Part shown: piece after piece, positions 43,872 to 52,184 of the stretch
How positions within the stretch are numbered: position 1 is the stretch's first letter
Layout of the letters: every line of letters starts with the position of its first letter
NCBI RefSeq assembly: GCF_900107975.1
Contig: NZ_FNVF01000002.1
Location: 387,178-451,177, forward strand
Length of the DNA stretch: 64,000 nt
Source: Paenibacillus sp. UNC499MF
GTDB lineage: Bacteria > Bacillota > Bacilli > Paenibacillales > NBRC-103111
Direction: 5' to 3'
Notes under the pieces: model-generated
Databases searched by the model: none
What the model was told of the DNA's origin: nothing
What the model saw: the letters and a program-made list of their open reading frames with translations, nothing else
Position numbers and translations under genes: made by a program

Positions 43872-44075
43872 TTACCAGACGATATATCGGAGGAAATAAT
43901 GAGCCGCCAGCGACAGGAGGCCAAGCGCCAGCTGCACGATGCCCAGCCACATCGTCATCGTCTTTTCCTTGTGCCAGCCGCTTAGGGCATAAATACGCTT
44001 GTCGATCCAGAGGAGCATCAGCCCCGACACCGCAAAATAGCCTCCGAGATAATGCAAAAAGCCGATTTTAAGGAT
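43872..44075 (-). CDS. CLC_0170-like small membrane peptide of the ger operon, probable AUC start
   Basis: A 60-70-residue peptide with two hydrophobic helices and a short basic loop (RIYALSGWHKEK), the pattern of the CLC_0170 family found with ger operons. The only canonical start is TTG at 44057, but that is 26 bases from the AGGAGG site at 44084-44089. An in-frame ATC at 44075-44073 sits eight bases from this site and adds six residues (about MLKIGF). I favour the rare AUC start. The last ger gene stops just before the AGGAGG, so coupling is tight. Confidence 0.6.
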   Translation of the reverse strand: MLKIGFLHYLGGYFAVSGLMLLWIDKRIYALSGWHKEKTMTMWLGIVQLALGLLSLAAHYFLRYIVW

Positions 44076-44087
44076 GGAAACCGCCTC

Positions 44088-45317
44088 CTATCTGTACTGC
44101 ATGCCGGTCCGGTTGATACGAACCGTACACTGAACTTCGATGGGCAGATCGGCGTACTCGTCTTCCCATTTTTCCTTCGATCCGATACGAGCCGTCCAGT
44201 ATCCGTGCTCTTTGGCCCGGATGTACTCTCCGAAGCCGAAAATATCTGATTTCATCCGCTGCGTTTTCCGGATAAAGTTGTTGATGATTTTGTTCACTTC
44301 TTTGCCTGTCGCTTCCTCGATTTTGGAGATGGCTTTTTCGTCGATAACAGTGTCTTCAAAGTACTTTTCCTCCAGATCCTGCTCCAGATAAATCATCACT
44401 TTAAAGCGGGGTGAACCGTTCTTCATTTCCAGATCAATTCTCGATTTCCTCAGGGTAGTAGACGACATGACCGGACCGATTCCCGGCACATTCACAAGCG
44501 GCGAGTAGCCGCCGGGATTCATCTGCTTGACGGACATAAAGGCTCCGATTTCCAGCGGCTCGGAGGTTCCTACCATTTTATTGTTGCGAAAAAGAGCCAT
44601 TCCCCCGATCAGGATATTCTCTTTCTGGCGGATGTCGACATAAGGAAGATAACCTTCCTGCCCCTGCTTGGACTGGGTGCTCCAGAACGTCCCGATATAG
44701 TCGCGGGGGAACTTGCCGAGTTCGACCGATTTGTCGAGCATGGCCAGCACGTAGAGCGTCGGAACCCTTTCCAGAGGAGGAGCGACGTTAAGGAAGCGGG
44801 CCGCCTCTCCTTTGGAAATAAGCAGCCATGTTCTTCTGCGCACCTCGGAATCGCGTCGGAAATAGTCGTTGACGTGTTCCAGGGTGTCGTAGGCAACCTC
44901 TTCGCTGACGACGATTACCCGCAGGTGAATCAGGAATTTGGGATCGGCAATCTGCTGCTGCAGATTGTTCAGGGCGTCGTTAACCGTATGGCCGAACACG
45001 GTAACGACCCAGACCGGTTTGGTTGTTCCCTGTCCGCTCCCGCCGCCCCCTTCTCCGGGGCCGAGCGGAATGCGGCCGGGCACGGCGATAGAAGCGGTCA
45101 CGCGGATCATTTTGTCCGCAGGAATCGGGTTGGGCTCCAGATGATTGACCCGGTCCTTGCTTTCAAGAGAGCCCGGATCAACCGCCCGGTCTATCGCCAT
45201 GCCGAGAATAAGGGCACGGTCTTCGACCTCCTGCTGATCCCAGCATCCGGCCAGGAGCAAAGACAGCAGCGGTACGGTCAGCAGCAGAAGCGGCAGCCTA
45301 GCCCTTGTCGGGTGCAT
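44088..45317 (-). CDS. Spore germination lipoprotein, Ger(x)C family
   Basis: C subunit of a nutrient germinant receptor, 409 residues. An N-terminal lipoprotein signal ends in LLAGC (Cys25), so it is anchored to the outer face of the spore inner membrane. The body has the Ger(x)C features WDQQEVEDRALILGMAIDR, HLRVIVVSEEVA, and a C-terminal domain with DIFGFGEYIRAKEHGYW. A Gly/Pro-rich loop near residue 90 is an insertion. It overlaps the B gene by 20 bases, in the same operon. Which germinant it helps sense is unknown. Confidence 0.92.
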   Translation of the reverse strand: MHPTRARLPLLLLTVPLLSLLLAGCWDQQEVEDRALILGMAIDRAVDPGSLESKDRVNHLEPNPIPADKMIRVTASIAVPGRIPLGPGEGGGGSGQGTTKPVWVVTVFGHTVNDALNNLQQQIADPKFLIHLRVIVVSEEVAYDTLEHVNDYFRRDSEVRRRTWLLISKGEAARFLNVAPPLERVPTLYVLAMLDKSVELGKFPRDYIGTFWSTQSKQGQEGYLPYVDIRQKENILIGGMALFRNNKMVGTSEPLEIGAFMSVKQMNPGGYSPLVNVPGIGPVMSSTTLRKSRIDLEMKNGSPRFKVMIYLEQDLEEKYFEDTVIDEKAISKIEEATGKEVNKIINNFIRKTQRMKSDIFGFGEYIRAKEHGYWTARIGSKEKWEDEYADLPIEVQCTVRINRTGMQYR

Positions 45318-46404
45318 GGGCGACGCCTCCTTTGCCGCGTATGCCCGCTATAAGGAGCAGTGCGGACGGAATCACGATCATGGCGATCAGCCCCCACGGG
45401 AGGAGGTGAGTGCTTATCCTGTAGAGCTGGATTACGTTCTGCGGCATCATGGCCGCGAGAAACATGAACGGCATCAGGAAAGTCGCCAGCATCCGGTGAT
45501 CCTTGAGCCCCAGTTCCTCTTTTATAATGAGGAGAATCAGATAATATCCGCTCAGGAGGGAATTAAAGACCGAAATAATCCAGACGACGAGGAAGATGGC
45601 GTCCATTCTTTCGAGGAATTCTCCCGGTATGATCGTCGCCCGTCCAAGCTCCAAAGTGGGCCAGACGAGCCGCCTAATCTCCTCTGCCCCGAATACGCCG
45701 ACCGTGGTGATTACGATCAGCAAATAAAGTCCTCCCGAGATCGCCGTTCCGGTTAATCCGATCTTGAGCGCTTTCCGGGGGTTTCTCATACGCGGTACGA
45801 TAAAGCTGTAGATCACCACGTTCCGGAACAGAGTGGTGATGCCCAGAGAACCGATCCAGAACGAGAAATCGGGATTGGCCGTAAAAGGCTGCAAATTCAG
45901 CAGTTCGACTTCACTGAACGAAAGCATCATGATAAACAAGGCGGGTCCCACCACAAAGGGGGTATAAAACGCGTGGATGAGCGTAAACGAGTACATATCT
46001 TTACGGGCGGACACCACGACGAGCAGCAGCATCATAAACAGGATCACTTCAAGCGGTGTCCGCCGCAGAACGAAAGTACCGGTAACCTCGCTGAACTCCC
46101 GGAAAGAAAAAGCCGTCGCGACGAGATAAAACAGCGCGATGACCCATAACAGCGTACCGGACGCCCACTTACCGAGGATCAGCCTGCTGTAAGCTACGGG
46201 TGACAGGTCCGGGAACCGCATTCCGAGCAGAGACCAAAGCATTACAAGCAGGGCTCCCAGCAGGATGCCCGCGGCTGTAACGAGCGGTGCGGCCGTTCCT
46301 CCCGCGGTTACGGCCAGCCTCGGAAGGGGGAGTATGCCGATACCGGCTATCGTGCTGATCAGGATGCACATGGCCTGCCAATTCGTTAACCGCCGTTCAT
46401 TCAT
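45298..46404 (-). CDS. Spore germination permease, GerAB family
   Basis: B subunit of the germinant receptor, 368 residues with ten predicted membrane helices, of the amino-acid/polyamine/organocation transporter type. It starts with LTNWQAMCILISTIAGIGILPLPRL, the usual opening of GerAB proteins, and has the HAFYTPFVVGPALF and PWGLIAMIVIPSALLL segments. This subunit usually binds the germinant. It overlaps the A gene by 8 bases at its start and the C gene by 20 bases at its end, so translation is coupled. Confidence 0.92.
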   Translation of the reverse strand: MNERRLTNWQAMCILISTIAGIGILPLPRLAVTAGGTAAPLVTAAGILLGALLVMLWSLLGMRFPDLSPVAYSRLILGKWASGTLLWVIALFYLVATAFSFREFSEVTGTFVLRRTPLEVILFMMLLLVVVSARKDMYSFTLIHAFYTPFVVGPALFIMMLSFSEVELLNLQPFTANPDFSFWIGSLGITTLFRNVVIYSFIVPRMRNPRKALKIGLTGTAISGGLYLLIVITTVGVFGAEEIRRLVWPTLELGRATIIPGEFLERMDAIFLVVWIISVFNSLLSGYYLILLIIKEELGLKDHRMLATFLMPFMFLAAMMPQNVIQLYRISTHLLPWGLIAMIVIPSALLLIAGIRGKGGVAHAPDKG

Positions 46405-48058
46405 CGGGCACGCCTCCTTTATCCGGATCCTCGGGCATCTTGTCCCAGGAGTAAGACGGCGACCGGTAATACCGGTCGATGTGCAGGCGCCTTTTGGCCT
46501 GGAGCGATTTTAAATGGCCCGGCCTGTCGGTCATCCACCAGATCGGTCCGCGCAGCAGCGTATCCTTCCATTCCTGGGCGTTAAAAGGGGTGATGGGGCT
46601 CATATAGGGAACACCGAATGAACGGATGCTGAGCAGATGATTGGTAATGAGAATCATTCCGAACATGATGCCGTACAGCCCGAAGCAGCCGGCGAGCACG
46701 ATAAGCGGAAACCGGAGCATCCGCAGGGCGATCGCCGCGTTGTAAGCCGGCGTAGCGAAAGAACCGACCGTGGTCAGGGCGATGATGACGACCGTAATGG
46801 GGCTGGAAAAACCGGCGGATACGGCAGCCTGGCCGATGACCAGGACACCCACGATGGAAAGCGCCCCGCCGATCAGCTGAGGCAGGCGGATGGTGGCCTC
46901 GCGCAGCACCTCCATGGAAATTTCCATCAGGAGCACTTCGATCATGGCCGGGTAAGGCACCCCCGCTCTGGAACCGGCGACGGCAACGGCAAAATCCGTG
47001 GGGATCACTTCCGGGTTGAAAGAAATGACCGCCACGTACAGCGAAGGAAACACCAGCGAAAACAGCAGCGCGACCAGCCGGATAAACCGGATCATACTGC
47101 CGATCAGAAACCGCTCCGTGTAATCGTCCACGGTCTGGTAAAACTGGCTGAACACAGTCGGCGCAATAAGCGCAAACGGTGAACCGTCGACCATAATAAC
47201 GAACTTGCCTTCCAGCAGGGCGGCGACCGTCTTGTCGGGGCGCTCCGTGTTCTGAATCTGCGGAAAAGGGGAGAGCGGGTGGTCCTCGATAAACTGTTCG
47301 ATGTACCCGGCATCCAGAATGGAATCCGTATCGATGGAAGACAATCGCTTCTTGGCCTCATGAATCAGGGCCGGCTGGGTAATTCCCTGAATGTAGCAGA
47401 GCGCCACCTTCGACTTGGTCACCCGCCCGATATGCATCGTATGAACCCGGAAGTCTGCGGTTTGCAGCCGGTACCTTATCAGGGCGATATTGGTCTGCAA
47501 ATGCTCGATGAAGCCTTCGCGGGGACCTCGGATGACCTGCTCGGTCTGCGGCTGCTCAATCGAGCGTTTCTCGATTTTCCGTGTATCCGCCAGAAAGGCC
47601 GCCGCGATTCCGTCCACCAGCAGGACCGTTTCCCCCATAGTCAATTGGTCGATCATTCGGGCGGGGGCTTTTTCTTCCGTAATCCGGCTCACTTGAATGA
47701 CCTTGTCCGTCAGGTAAGCGGCCAGCGATTCGTAGTCGACAATCCAGTCTTCCTGCTCCGTATGAGTCATAAGCGGCTTAATCAAATAAGAACGGATCAT
47801 TTCCTGATCCGCAAAGGAGGAAAAAAATACGAGAGCGGCGGAAGTTCCCTCGAACAGCTGAAAACGGCGGACGGTCAGATCGTCGTTGTATTGAAGGACA
47901 TCTTGAAGAAGCTTCAGATTTTCCTCGATCCCCGCGGAAAGTGTCCGGCCGCTCAAAATATCTTCTATATAAAGGCTGGGTACCACCATTTGCGGTTCGG
48001 GCATCGGAATGCCGGACAGCGGGCTGCCGGTTTTGCGGTTTTTCATCCAGTTCCACAT
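46397..48058 (-). CDS. Spore germination protein, GerA family
   Basis: A subunit of the germinant receptor, 553 residues. A large soluble N-terminal domain (1-300) with DLTVRRFQLFEGTSAALVFF, LLVDGIAAAFL and RGPREGFIEHLQTNIALIR, then five membrane helices in the second half, including VPYPAMIEVLLMEISMEVLREA, VGQAAVSAG-type and PLIVLAGCFGLYGIMFG segments, all typical of GerAA/SpoVAF proteins. An AAGGAGG ribosome site precedes the ATG. First gene of the ger operon A-B-C plus a CLC_0170 peptide; a candidate sigma-G promoter lies upstream. Confidence 0.94.
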   Translation of the reverse strand: MWNWMKNRKTGSPLSGIPMPEPQMVVPSLYIEDILSGRTLSAGIEENLKLLQDVLQYNDDLTVRRFQLFEGTSAALVFFSSFADQEMIRSYLIKPLMTHTEQEDWIVDYESLAAYLTDKVIQVSRITEEKAPARMIDQLTMGETVLLVDGIAAAFLADTRKIEKRSIEQPQTEQVIRGPREGFIEHLQTNIALIRYRLQTADFRVHTMHIGRVTKSKVALCYIQGITQPALIHEAKKRLSSIDTDSILDAGYIEQFIEDHPLSPFPQIQNTERPDKTVAALLEGKFVIMVDGSPFALIAPTVFSQFYQTVDDYTERFLIGSMIRFIRLVALLFSLVFPSLYVAVISFNPEVIPTDFAVAVAGSRAGVPYPAMIEVLLMEISMEVLREATIRLPQLIGGALSIVGVLVIGQAAVSAGFSSPITVVIIALTTVGSFATPAYNAAIALRMLRFPLIVLAGCFGLYGIMFGMILITNHLLSIRSFGVPYMSPITPFNAQEWKDTLLRGPIWWMTDRPGHLKSLQAKRRLHIDRYYRSPSYSWDKMPEDPDKGGVPDE

Positions 48059-48150
48059 CTTCGTTCTTTCCTCCTTTCTTGACGGTTCAGGGAAATGTAC
48101 CGGACGGGCGGTCGTTCCTCAACAAGGAAAAATCACTTGTATATGGGGCT

Positions 48151-48181
48151 TAATATTGATCATTCCAGGCGCTTTCATTCA
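48151..48181 (-). promoter_or_regulatory. Candidate forespore sigma-G promoter of the ger operon
   Basis: On the minus strand: TGAATG (48181-48176) and CAATATTA (48158-48151) with a 17-base spacer, near the TGMATA / CATNNTA pattern of forespore promoters; about 90 bases before the GerA start. Consensus match only. Confidence 0.35.
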
Positions 48182-48322
48182 TAGAAGGCTTGTAAGAAGT
48201 TCGACAATGCCCGCGTTTCAATTGAAAGGACTGCAGAAGAGAAAGATCTGAGCGGCCCCAGAAGATTTCTGTGGTCAGGAGTACAGACGCTTAATTTCCG
48301 GGCTATACCGGGAAAAAAATAA

Positions 48323-48349
48323 AAAAAAGCGGAAAGTTTCCGCTTTTTT
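48323..48349. terminator. Bidirectional terminator after the secreted-protein gene
   Basis: GCGGAAA/TTTCCGC with A- and T-runs on each side; serves the minus-strand gene that ends at 48367. Confidence 0.8.
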
Positions 48350-48366
48350 AGCTTCCGTTTATGAAT

Positions 48367-49518
48367 TTACTGGGCGGCAAAATCCAGGGATAAAGGCAGA
48401 TTGTTGGAAGGCTGGACCATAGTATGAAGCGTATAAGCCGATGCGTCGTTAATAACGATACCGTTCCCTTTATCTACATGACGGTTCGTCACCGTACCGA
48501 TTTTATAATTAATAAATGCGCCGCTGGTTCTGCTCCCGTACAGGGTGTAAACATTCGGAAGACCGCTGGAATTGGTAATGTTAATGTTGTAGGTGTAGTC
48601 CGTACACCAGTAAGCGACCCTGATCTTTCCGTTGAAGGATACGGGAGTCTGGTTTTGCGGGTTTCCGTCGATATCCCATGTAGACATGAGAGTTTCTTGT
48701 TCGTTCATATACCCGCCGTCGTCGCTTTGCGTAATCGTTTTGGCAGGCGAGGCGCTCGTCAAGGTGAGATTGACATCCGCGGTTCTTCCCGAATGCTGCA
48801 GCAGGCCCCGGTAATCGTCATTTGTCTTCGTATTGTAGTTGGTTCGTGAAATGGTAGGAGTATCTGCATAGGCTGCTAGATTCGCTGTTCCCGTATTTGT
48901 TGAAATATCCGAGATTTTTACAAGGGCGTCACTGCCGGTAGTCGCATCCGCCGCTCTGAAATCCGCCATATAGACGATCGCTTTCTGATTTGCAATTCCC
49001 GCCGCCGCCGAATATTCGTAGGCATACCCTTGACCCGGCGCAATAGTTGCCAGATAGGTTCCGCTGCCGGCACTCTTGTTCATAAAGCTTGTTGTGGCTG
49101 TAGAAGCCGCTTTCGTCACATCCCCGCCCGCGTTGGAATCTCCGTACCCATCCTTTATTAAGTATAAATTAACCGAGTCTGTGGCAGACGGATTTTTAAT
49201 ATACAAAAAGAACGACAGGTTTCCGGACGCCATGTTTCTGTGGGAAGACCAAAATCTGAACGTACCGTTCATGGTGTCCCGGTATAACGTCTTGTTTGCT
49301 TGATGATCATAGATGGACTCCGGCGCATTTGAAACGAATACGGGATGTCCGGTTTTGAAAAAAGTAACATTGCCGGACGTATAAGGTTCCTTAGCCGATG
49401 AAGCGGGAAAAGGTGTTTCCGTACCCAGGCTGTAAGCAGCGAAGGCGTTACCGGGGAGTAACAAAACCGCACAAATCATCAAAAATAAACTGGCCGTGTT
49501 TATAAATCTTTTTCTCAT
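48367..49518 (-). CDS. Secreted protein of unknown function
   Basis: I do not recognise this family. The 383-residue protein has a clear signal peptide (basic start, hydrophobic core, AFA cleavage about residue 28). The mature part of about 355 residues is rich in Thr, Ser, Asn, Gly and Tyr, as in beta-rich extracellular proteins, with only one cysteine (WCTDYTY). Segments such as SGNLSFFLYIKNPSATD, and TYLATIAPGQGYAYEY followed by paired beta-like strands suggest a jelly-roll or adhesin-like fold. The GGGAG ribosome site is eight bases from the ATG at 49518. It is monocistronic with its own promoter and terminator and lies next to the ger operon. Confidence 0.7.
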   Translation of the reverse strand: MRKRFINTASLFLMICAVLLLPGNAFAAYSLGTETPFPASSAKEPYTSGNVTFFKTGHPVFVSNAPESIYDHQANKTLYRDTMNGTFRFWSSHRNMASGNLSFFLYIKNPSATDSVNLYLIKDGYGDSNAGGDVTKAASTATTSFMNKSAGSGTYLATIAPGQGYAYEYSAAAGIANQKAIVYMADFRAADATTGSDALVKISDISTNTGTANLAAYADTPTISRTNYNTKTNDDYRGLLQHSGRTADVNLTLTSASPAKTITQSDDGGYMNEQETLMSTWDIDGNPQNQTPVSFNGKIRVAYWCTDYTYNINITNSSGLPNVYTLYGSRTSGAFINYKIGTVTNRHVDKGNGIVINDASAYTLHTMVQPSNNLPLSLDFAAQ

Positions 49519-49807
49519 GTCATACACTCCCAACCGTATCGGTTATTTGGCTATTTGAATAAAAAAGGTAGTGGAAACCGTGCGCGTTTTTGAACTGCTG
49601 ACTAACTCCCTCCTCTTTTGAGCGTTTATACATTCGTATATTAGATTGAAAATATTTCCAGTACAATATACCGCTCCATTGAAGTCATTAAATTACCAAA
49701 AAACGCAATAAAATTACCTTAAATACCCATTATTACCACTGCTCATTCTTTCGAATAAACACAGTTAAATAGATGTAATGAAGAGAAAATCCGGGCGCCC
49801 GGAACAT
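49519..49807. other. AT-rich intergenic region with the leader of the secreted-protein gene
   Basis: The first 110 bases are the untranslated leader of the minus-strand secreted-protein gene, containing a GAGGAGGG ribosome-site-like sequence that is not followed by a start codon. Beyond the promoter the sequence is AT-rich up to the terminator at 49813; no ORF is seen there. Confidence 0.45.
49638..49666 (-). promoter_or_regulatory. Sigma-A promoter of the secreted-protein gene
   Basis: On the minus strand: TTGTAC (49666-49661), 17-base spacer, TAATAT (49643-49638). Confidence 0.55.
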
Positions 49808-49808
49808 G

Positions 49809-49841
49809 CAAAAAAAGCCTGTGCAGGAGGCACGGGCTTTT
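49809..49841 (-). terminator. Terminator of the nitric oxide synthase gene
   Basis: AAGCCTGTGC (49815-49824) pairs with GCACGGGCTT (49830-49839) with one G-U pair; a seven-T run follows on the minus strand. Confidence 0.8.
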
Positions 49842-49947
49842 GCGTAAAAGATTTGGAAACGGCGGTTCAAAGAATCCGGATGTTTAGGAAGTTCTTACGG
49901 GTGGCGGCGAGGCTTCATTTACAAATACACCGGCCGGTTCCCCGAGT

Positions 49948-51045
49948 TTATTTCTCGTAAGGCTTGTCCTGGTAATAAAAGTTGGGGGTTTTCCAGGTGT
50001 TGTCATACTTGCTGTGAAAAATAGGCGTAGTTGCCGGGGATACCGGAGGGATCAGCCATGTCCAGTCTCCCGTTACTTCACGCCCCGCCTGGGTCTCCTG
50101 CTGCTCGAACAGCTGAAACTGCTGGGCAGCCGTATGATGATCGACAATGGAGACGCCGGCGCTGCGGTAGGACTGGTACACGGCGGTATTCAGCTCGATC
50201 AGCGCCCGATCCTTCCAGAAGGTCGCGTTCGAGCTTGTATCCAGTCCCATGAGCGAAGCCGTCCGGAGAAGCAGATTGTATCTTGTCTCGTCCGCCAGAT
50301 TGCGGGCACCGATTTCGGTTTCCATATACCAGCCGTTAAAAGGCGCGGCGCAATACGAGATGCCGCCGATTTCCAGGCGCATGTCGGCGATAATGGGTAC
50401 GGCGTACCATTTCAGCCGCAAATCGTCAAACCCCGGCAGCTCGGGATGACGGAGAGGAACTTCCAGCACAAGGTCGCGGGGAAGCTCGAACCACCGGGGA
50501 GCGTCGCCGCCGACCTGGATAACGAGCGGAAGCAGGTCGAAGTGCGTTCCTTCGCCTTCCCAGCCAAGCTCGCGGCAAACCCGCGTGAACGGGATGGAGT
50601 TCGGATCGCCTACGAGGCCGCTCTCTGTCTCGTAACCGGCGTAACGGATCAGCTGGTGATTCCAGATGCGTACGGGACTGGCGCCGTCCTTCCCGGCGGG
50701 AGGGAGAACGGTGATGGCGGGACGGATTTTTCCGTCATTTGTGGCAAAACGGATATGCGTAAGCAGAGCGTCGCGCACTTCTTCGAAGGTACGGATATGC
50801 CGGCCGTCGAACACGCTCAGCGTGTTCCAGAACAAACGGCCGATACAGCGGTTGCTGTTGCGCCAGGCTAACTTGGCGCCGTACTCCACTTCTTCCGGCC
50901 TGTGTACGTAAGTGCCGGTTTCTTTGATTTGGGCGCAGACGTCGAGCCACCGGTTTTCGGCTTCTTGCTCGCTGCGGCCCCATTCGCTGTAGCAGGTATA
51001 GAGGAAGGCGCGGGCTTTCGCCGCGATGTCGTCAGTTGGGTTCAT
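49948..51045 (-). CDS. nos: Bacterial nitric oxide synthase oxygenase
   Basis: Makes nitric oxide from arginine. The 365-residue protein is the oxygenase module only, as in other Firmicutes, and needs a separate reductase. The haem-thiolate Cys67 is in [13 protein letters not shown]; the arginine-site segment [18 protein letters not shown] and the [17 protein letters not shown] end are well conserved. The start at 51045 follows AAGGAGG; the longer frame to 51066 begins upstream of that site. Bacterial NOS is linked to protection from oxidative stress and antibiotics; its use here is inferred. Confidence 0.95.
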   Translation of the reverse strand: MNPTDDIAAKARAFLYTCYSEWGRSEQEAENRWLDVCAQIKETGTYVHRPEEVEYGAKLAWRNSNRCIGRLFWNTLSVFDGRHIRTFEEVRDALLTHIRFATNDGKIRPAITVLPPAGKDGASPVRIWNHQLIRYAGYETESGLVGDPNSIPFTRVCRELGWEGEGTHFDLLPLVIQVGGDAPRWFELPRDLVLEVPLRHPELPGFDDLRLKWYAVPIIADMRLEIGGISYCAAPFNGWYMETEIGARNLADETRYNLLLRTASLMGLDTSSNATFWKDRALIELNTAVYQSYRSAGVSIVDHHTAAQQFQLFEQQETQAGREVTGDWTWLIPPVSPATTPIFHSKYDNTWKTPNFYYQDKPYEK

Positions 51046-51286
51046 TCGAATGCCTCCTTGGTTCAAGGATCGGCACGGGGTAGTCCGTTAGTCCTTGCTA
51101 TGTATGAGCGTAACATAAATTCGGAGGCGCAAATTCGACAGTTTTGGGAACGCGTGAGCCGCTCTGTCACAAAGTCTCCCGGCTGTGGCTTTCATGCAGG
51201 GGAAAAGGGAGCGGCCGCCGCGTCATGTGGAGCGAACAGGCCGGGTAGCCGGGCTGCGGCGCGTGGGCAAATCGGGCGATGCGGGG
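51046..51286. other. Intergenic region upstream of nos
   Basis: The first 90 bases (51046-51135) are a moderate-GC leader and likely promoter region of nos on the minus strand, but no convincing -35/-10 pair stands out; a TGTCGAA (minus strand, about 51136-51130) is within chance. From about 51180 the sequence becomes strongly GC-rich up to the repeat region. Confidence 0.4.
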
Positions 51287-51440
51287 TTGCCGGCTCTGCG
51301 GCCGAGCGCCGGATGCAAGCGGGAGCTGCCGGCCCTACGGCCGAGCGCCGGATGCGCCAGCGGGAGTTGTCGGCCCTGCGGCCGAGCGCCGGAGCATCCG
51401 GCGCTCAGCCGCCGCCACACCGGCGCTCAGCCGCGGACAA
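51287..51440. repeat. GC-rich tandem and inverted repeats between nos and thpR
   Basis: Three direct copies of about 40 bases (51287-51326, 51327-51367, 51368-about 51395) share the core CGGCCGAGCGCCGGA, preceded by a TGCCGGCYCTRCG-like lead and, in the first two, followed by an AGCGGGAG end. The third runs into an inverted repeat (GAGCGCCGGA, three bases, TCCGGCGCTC, about 51384-51406), and the CCGGCGCTCAGCCG half is repeated once more near 51420. Frames here are open only because of the GC bias. Function is unknown. Confidence 0.8.
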
Positions 51441-51472
51441 AAGGCCGCCGCAACGTCCCCGGCGGCCCGGCT

Positions 51473-52045
51473 TCACCCGCGCAGGGCAAAAGCCCCTGCG
51501 CGTTCATACATCGGTGACCGGCCCATATGGGTCCGGTACACCACGATCTCTTCCGCCGTCCAGGAGGCGGAAGGAGGCTCGCCCGGCGCGTCCAACAGTT
51601 CACGCGCCCATTTGCGCCCGCCTGTATAGCGGCGGGCGAGCGTGATGTGGGGCCGGTAAGGCCGGTCCTCCGGCTCGAAGCCGAGGGACGAGCAGGCCGC
51701 CTCCACATCACGCTGGAGCCTTTGCAGGGCGTCCAAGTCGCCCTGCAGCCCGGCCCAGAGGATGCGCGGGGCATCCTTCGGGCCGAAGGTTCCCGCTCCC
51801 GCGGCGGTAAGCTCCAGCGGAGAATGAGCCTCTGCCGCTTGCTCAAGCAGGGGGGAGAGGGCGGGCAGCGTCGACAGAGGCGTGTCGCCGATAAACTTCA
51901 GCGTGATATGGAAATCTTCAGGATGGACCCACTTATTGAAGGAGGTTCCCGAATCTCTCAGCCTCCCGGTCCAGCTCTTCAGATTTTCCCGGACGGGTCC
52001 GGACAGCGGAACGGCGACGAACAGGCGCTCTAACGGATCGGTCAT
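51473..52045 (-). CDS. thpR: RNA 2',3'-cyclic phosphodiesterase (2H family)
   Basis: A 190-residue member of the 2H phosphoesterase family (historical name 2'-5' RNA ligase). The two catalytic His-x-Thr-x tetrads are HITL (about residue 46) and HITL (about residue 132), and the RLFVAVPLSGPVRENL start is typical. The start at 52045 is eight bases from AAAGGAGAG; the upstream frame to 52105 is less likely. Its cellular RNA substrate is uncertain. Divergent from serC. Confidence 0.9.
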   Translation of the reverse strand: MTDPLERLFVAVPLSGPVRENLKSWTGRLRDSGTSFNKWVHPEDFHITLKFIGDTPLSTLPALSPLLEQAAEAHSPLELTAAGAGTFGPKDAPRILWAGLQGDLDALQRLQRDVEAACSSLGFEPEDRPYRPHITLARRYTGGRKWARELLDAPGEPPSASWTAEEIVVYRTHMGRSPMYERAGAFALRG

Positions 52046-52116
52046 GTCGGATTCTCTCCTTTTGCGTAAGCTTCTTTTAATTTTGACGGAAAGGCCCGCA
52101 TCCATACAACTTTCTC

Positions 52117-52145
52117 TTGATGGTGCTGGCGAATACTGCTATCAT
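52117..52145 (+). promoter_or_regulatory. Sigma-A promoter of serC
   Basis: TTGATG (52117-52122), 17-base spacer, TATCAT (52140-52145), 40 bases before the start codon. Confidence 0.6.
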
Positions 52146-52184
52146 AGCGATAAATCAAATGAAGCAGAGGGTGTGGAGAGAAAA

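Noticed and set aside
51185-51645. Several Arg/Ala/Pro-rich frames in the GC-rich repeat region
   Set aside because: They arise from the GC-rich repeats and from antisense of thpR; no ribosome sites and no motifs.
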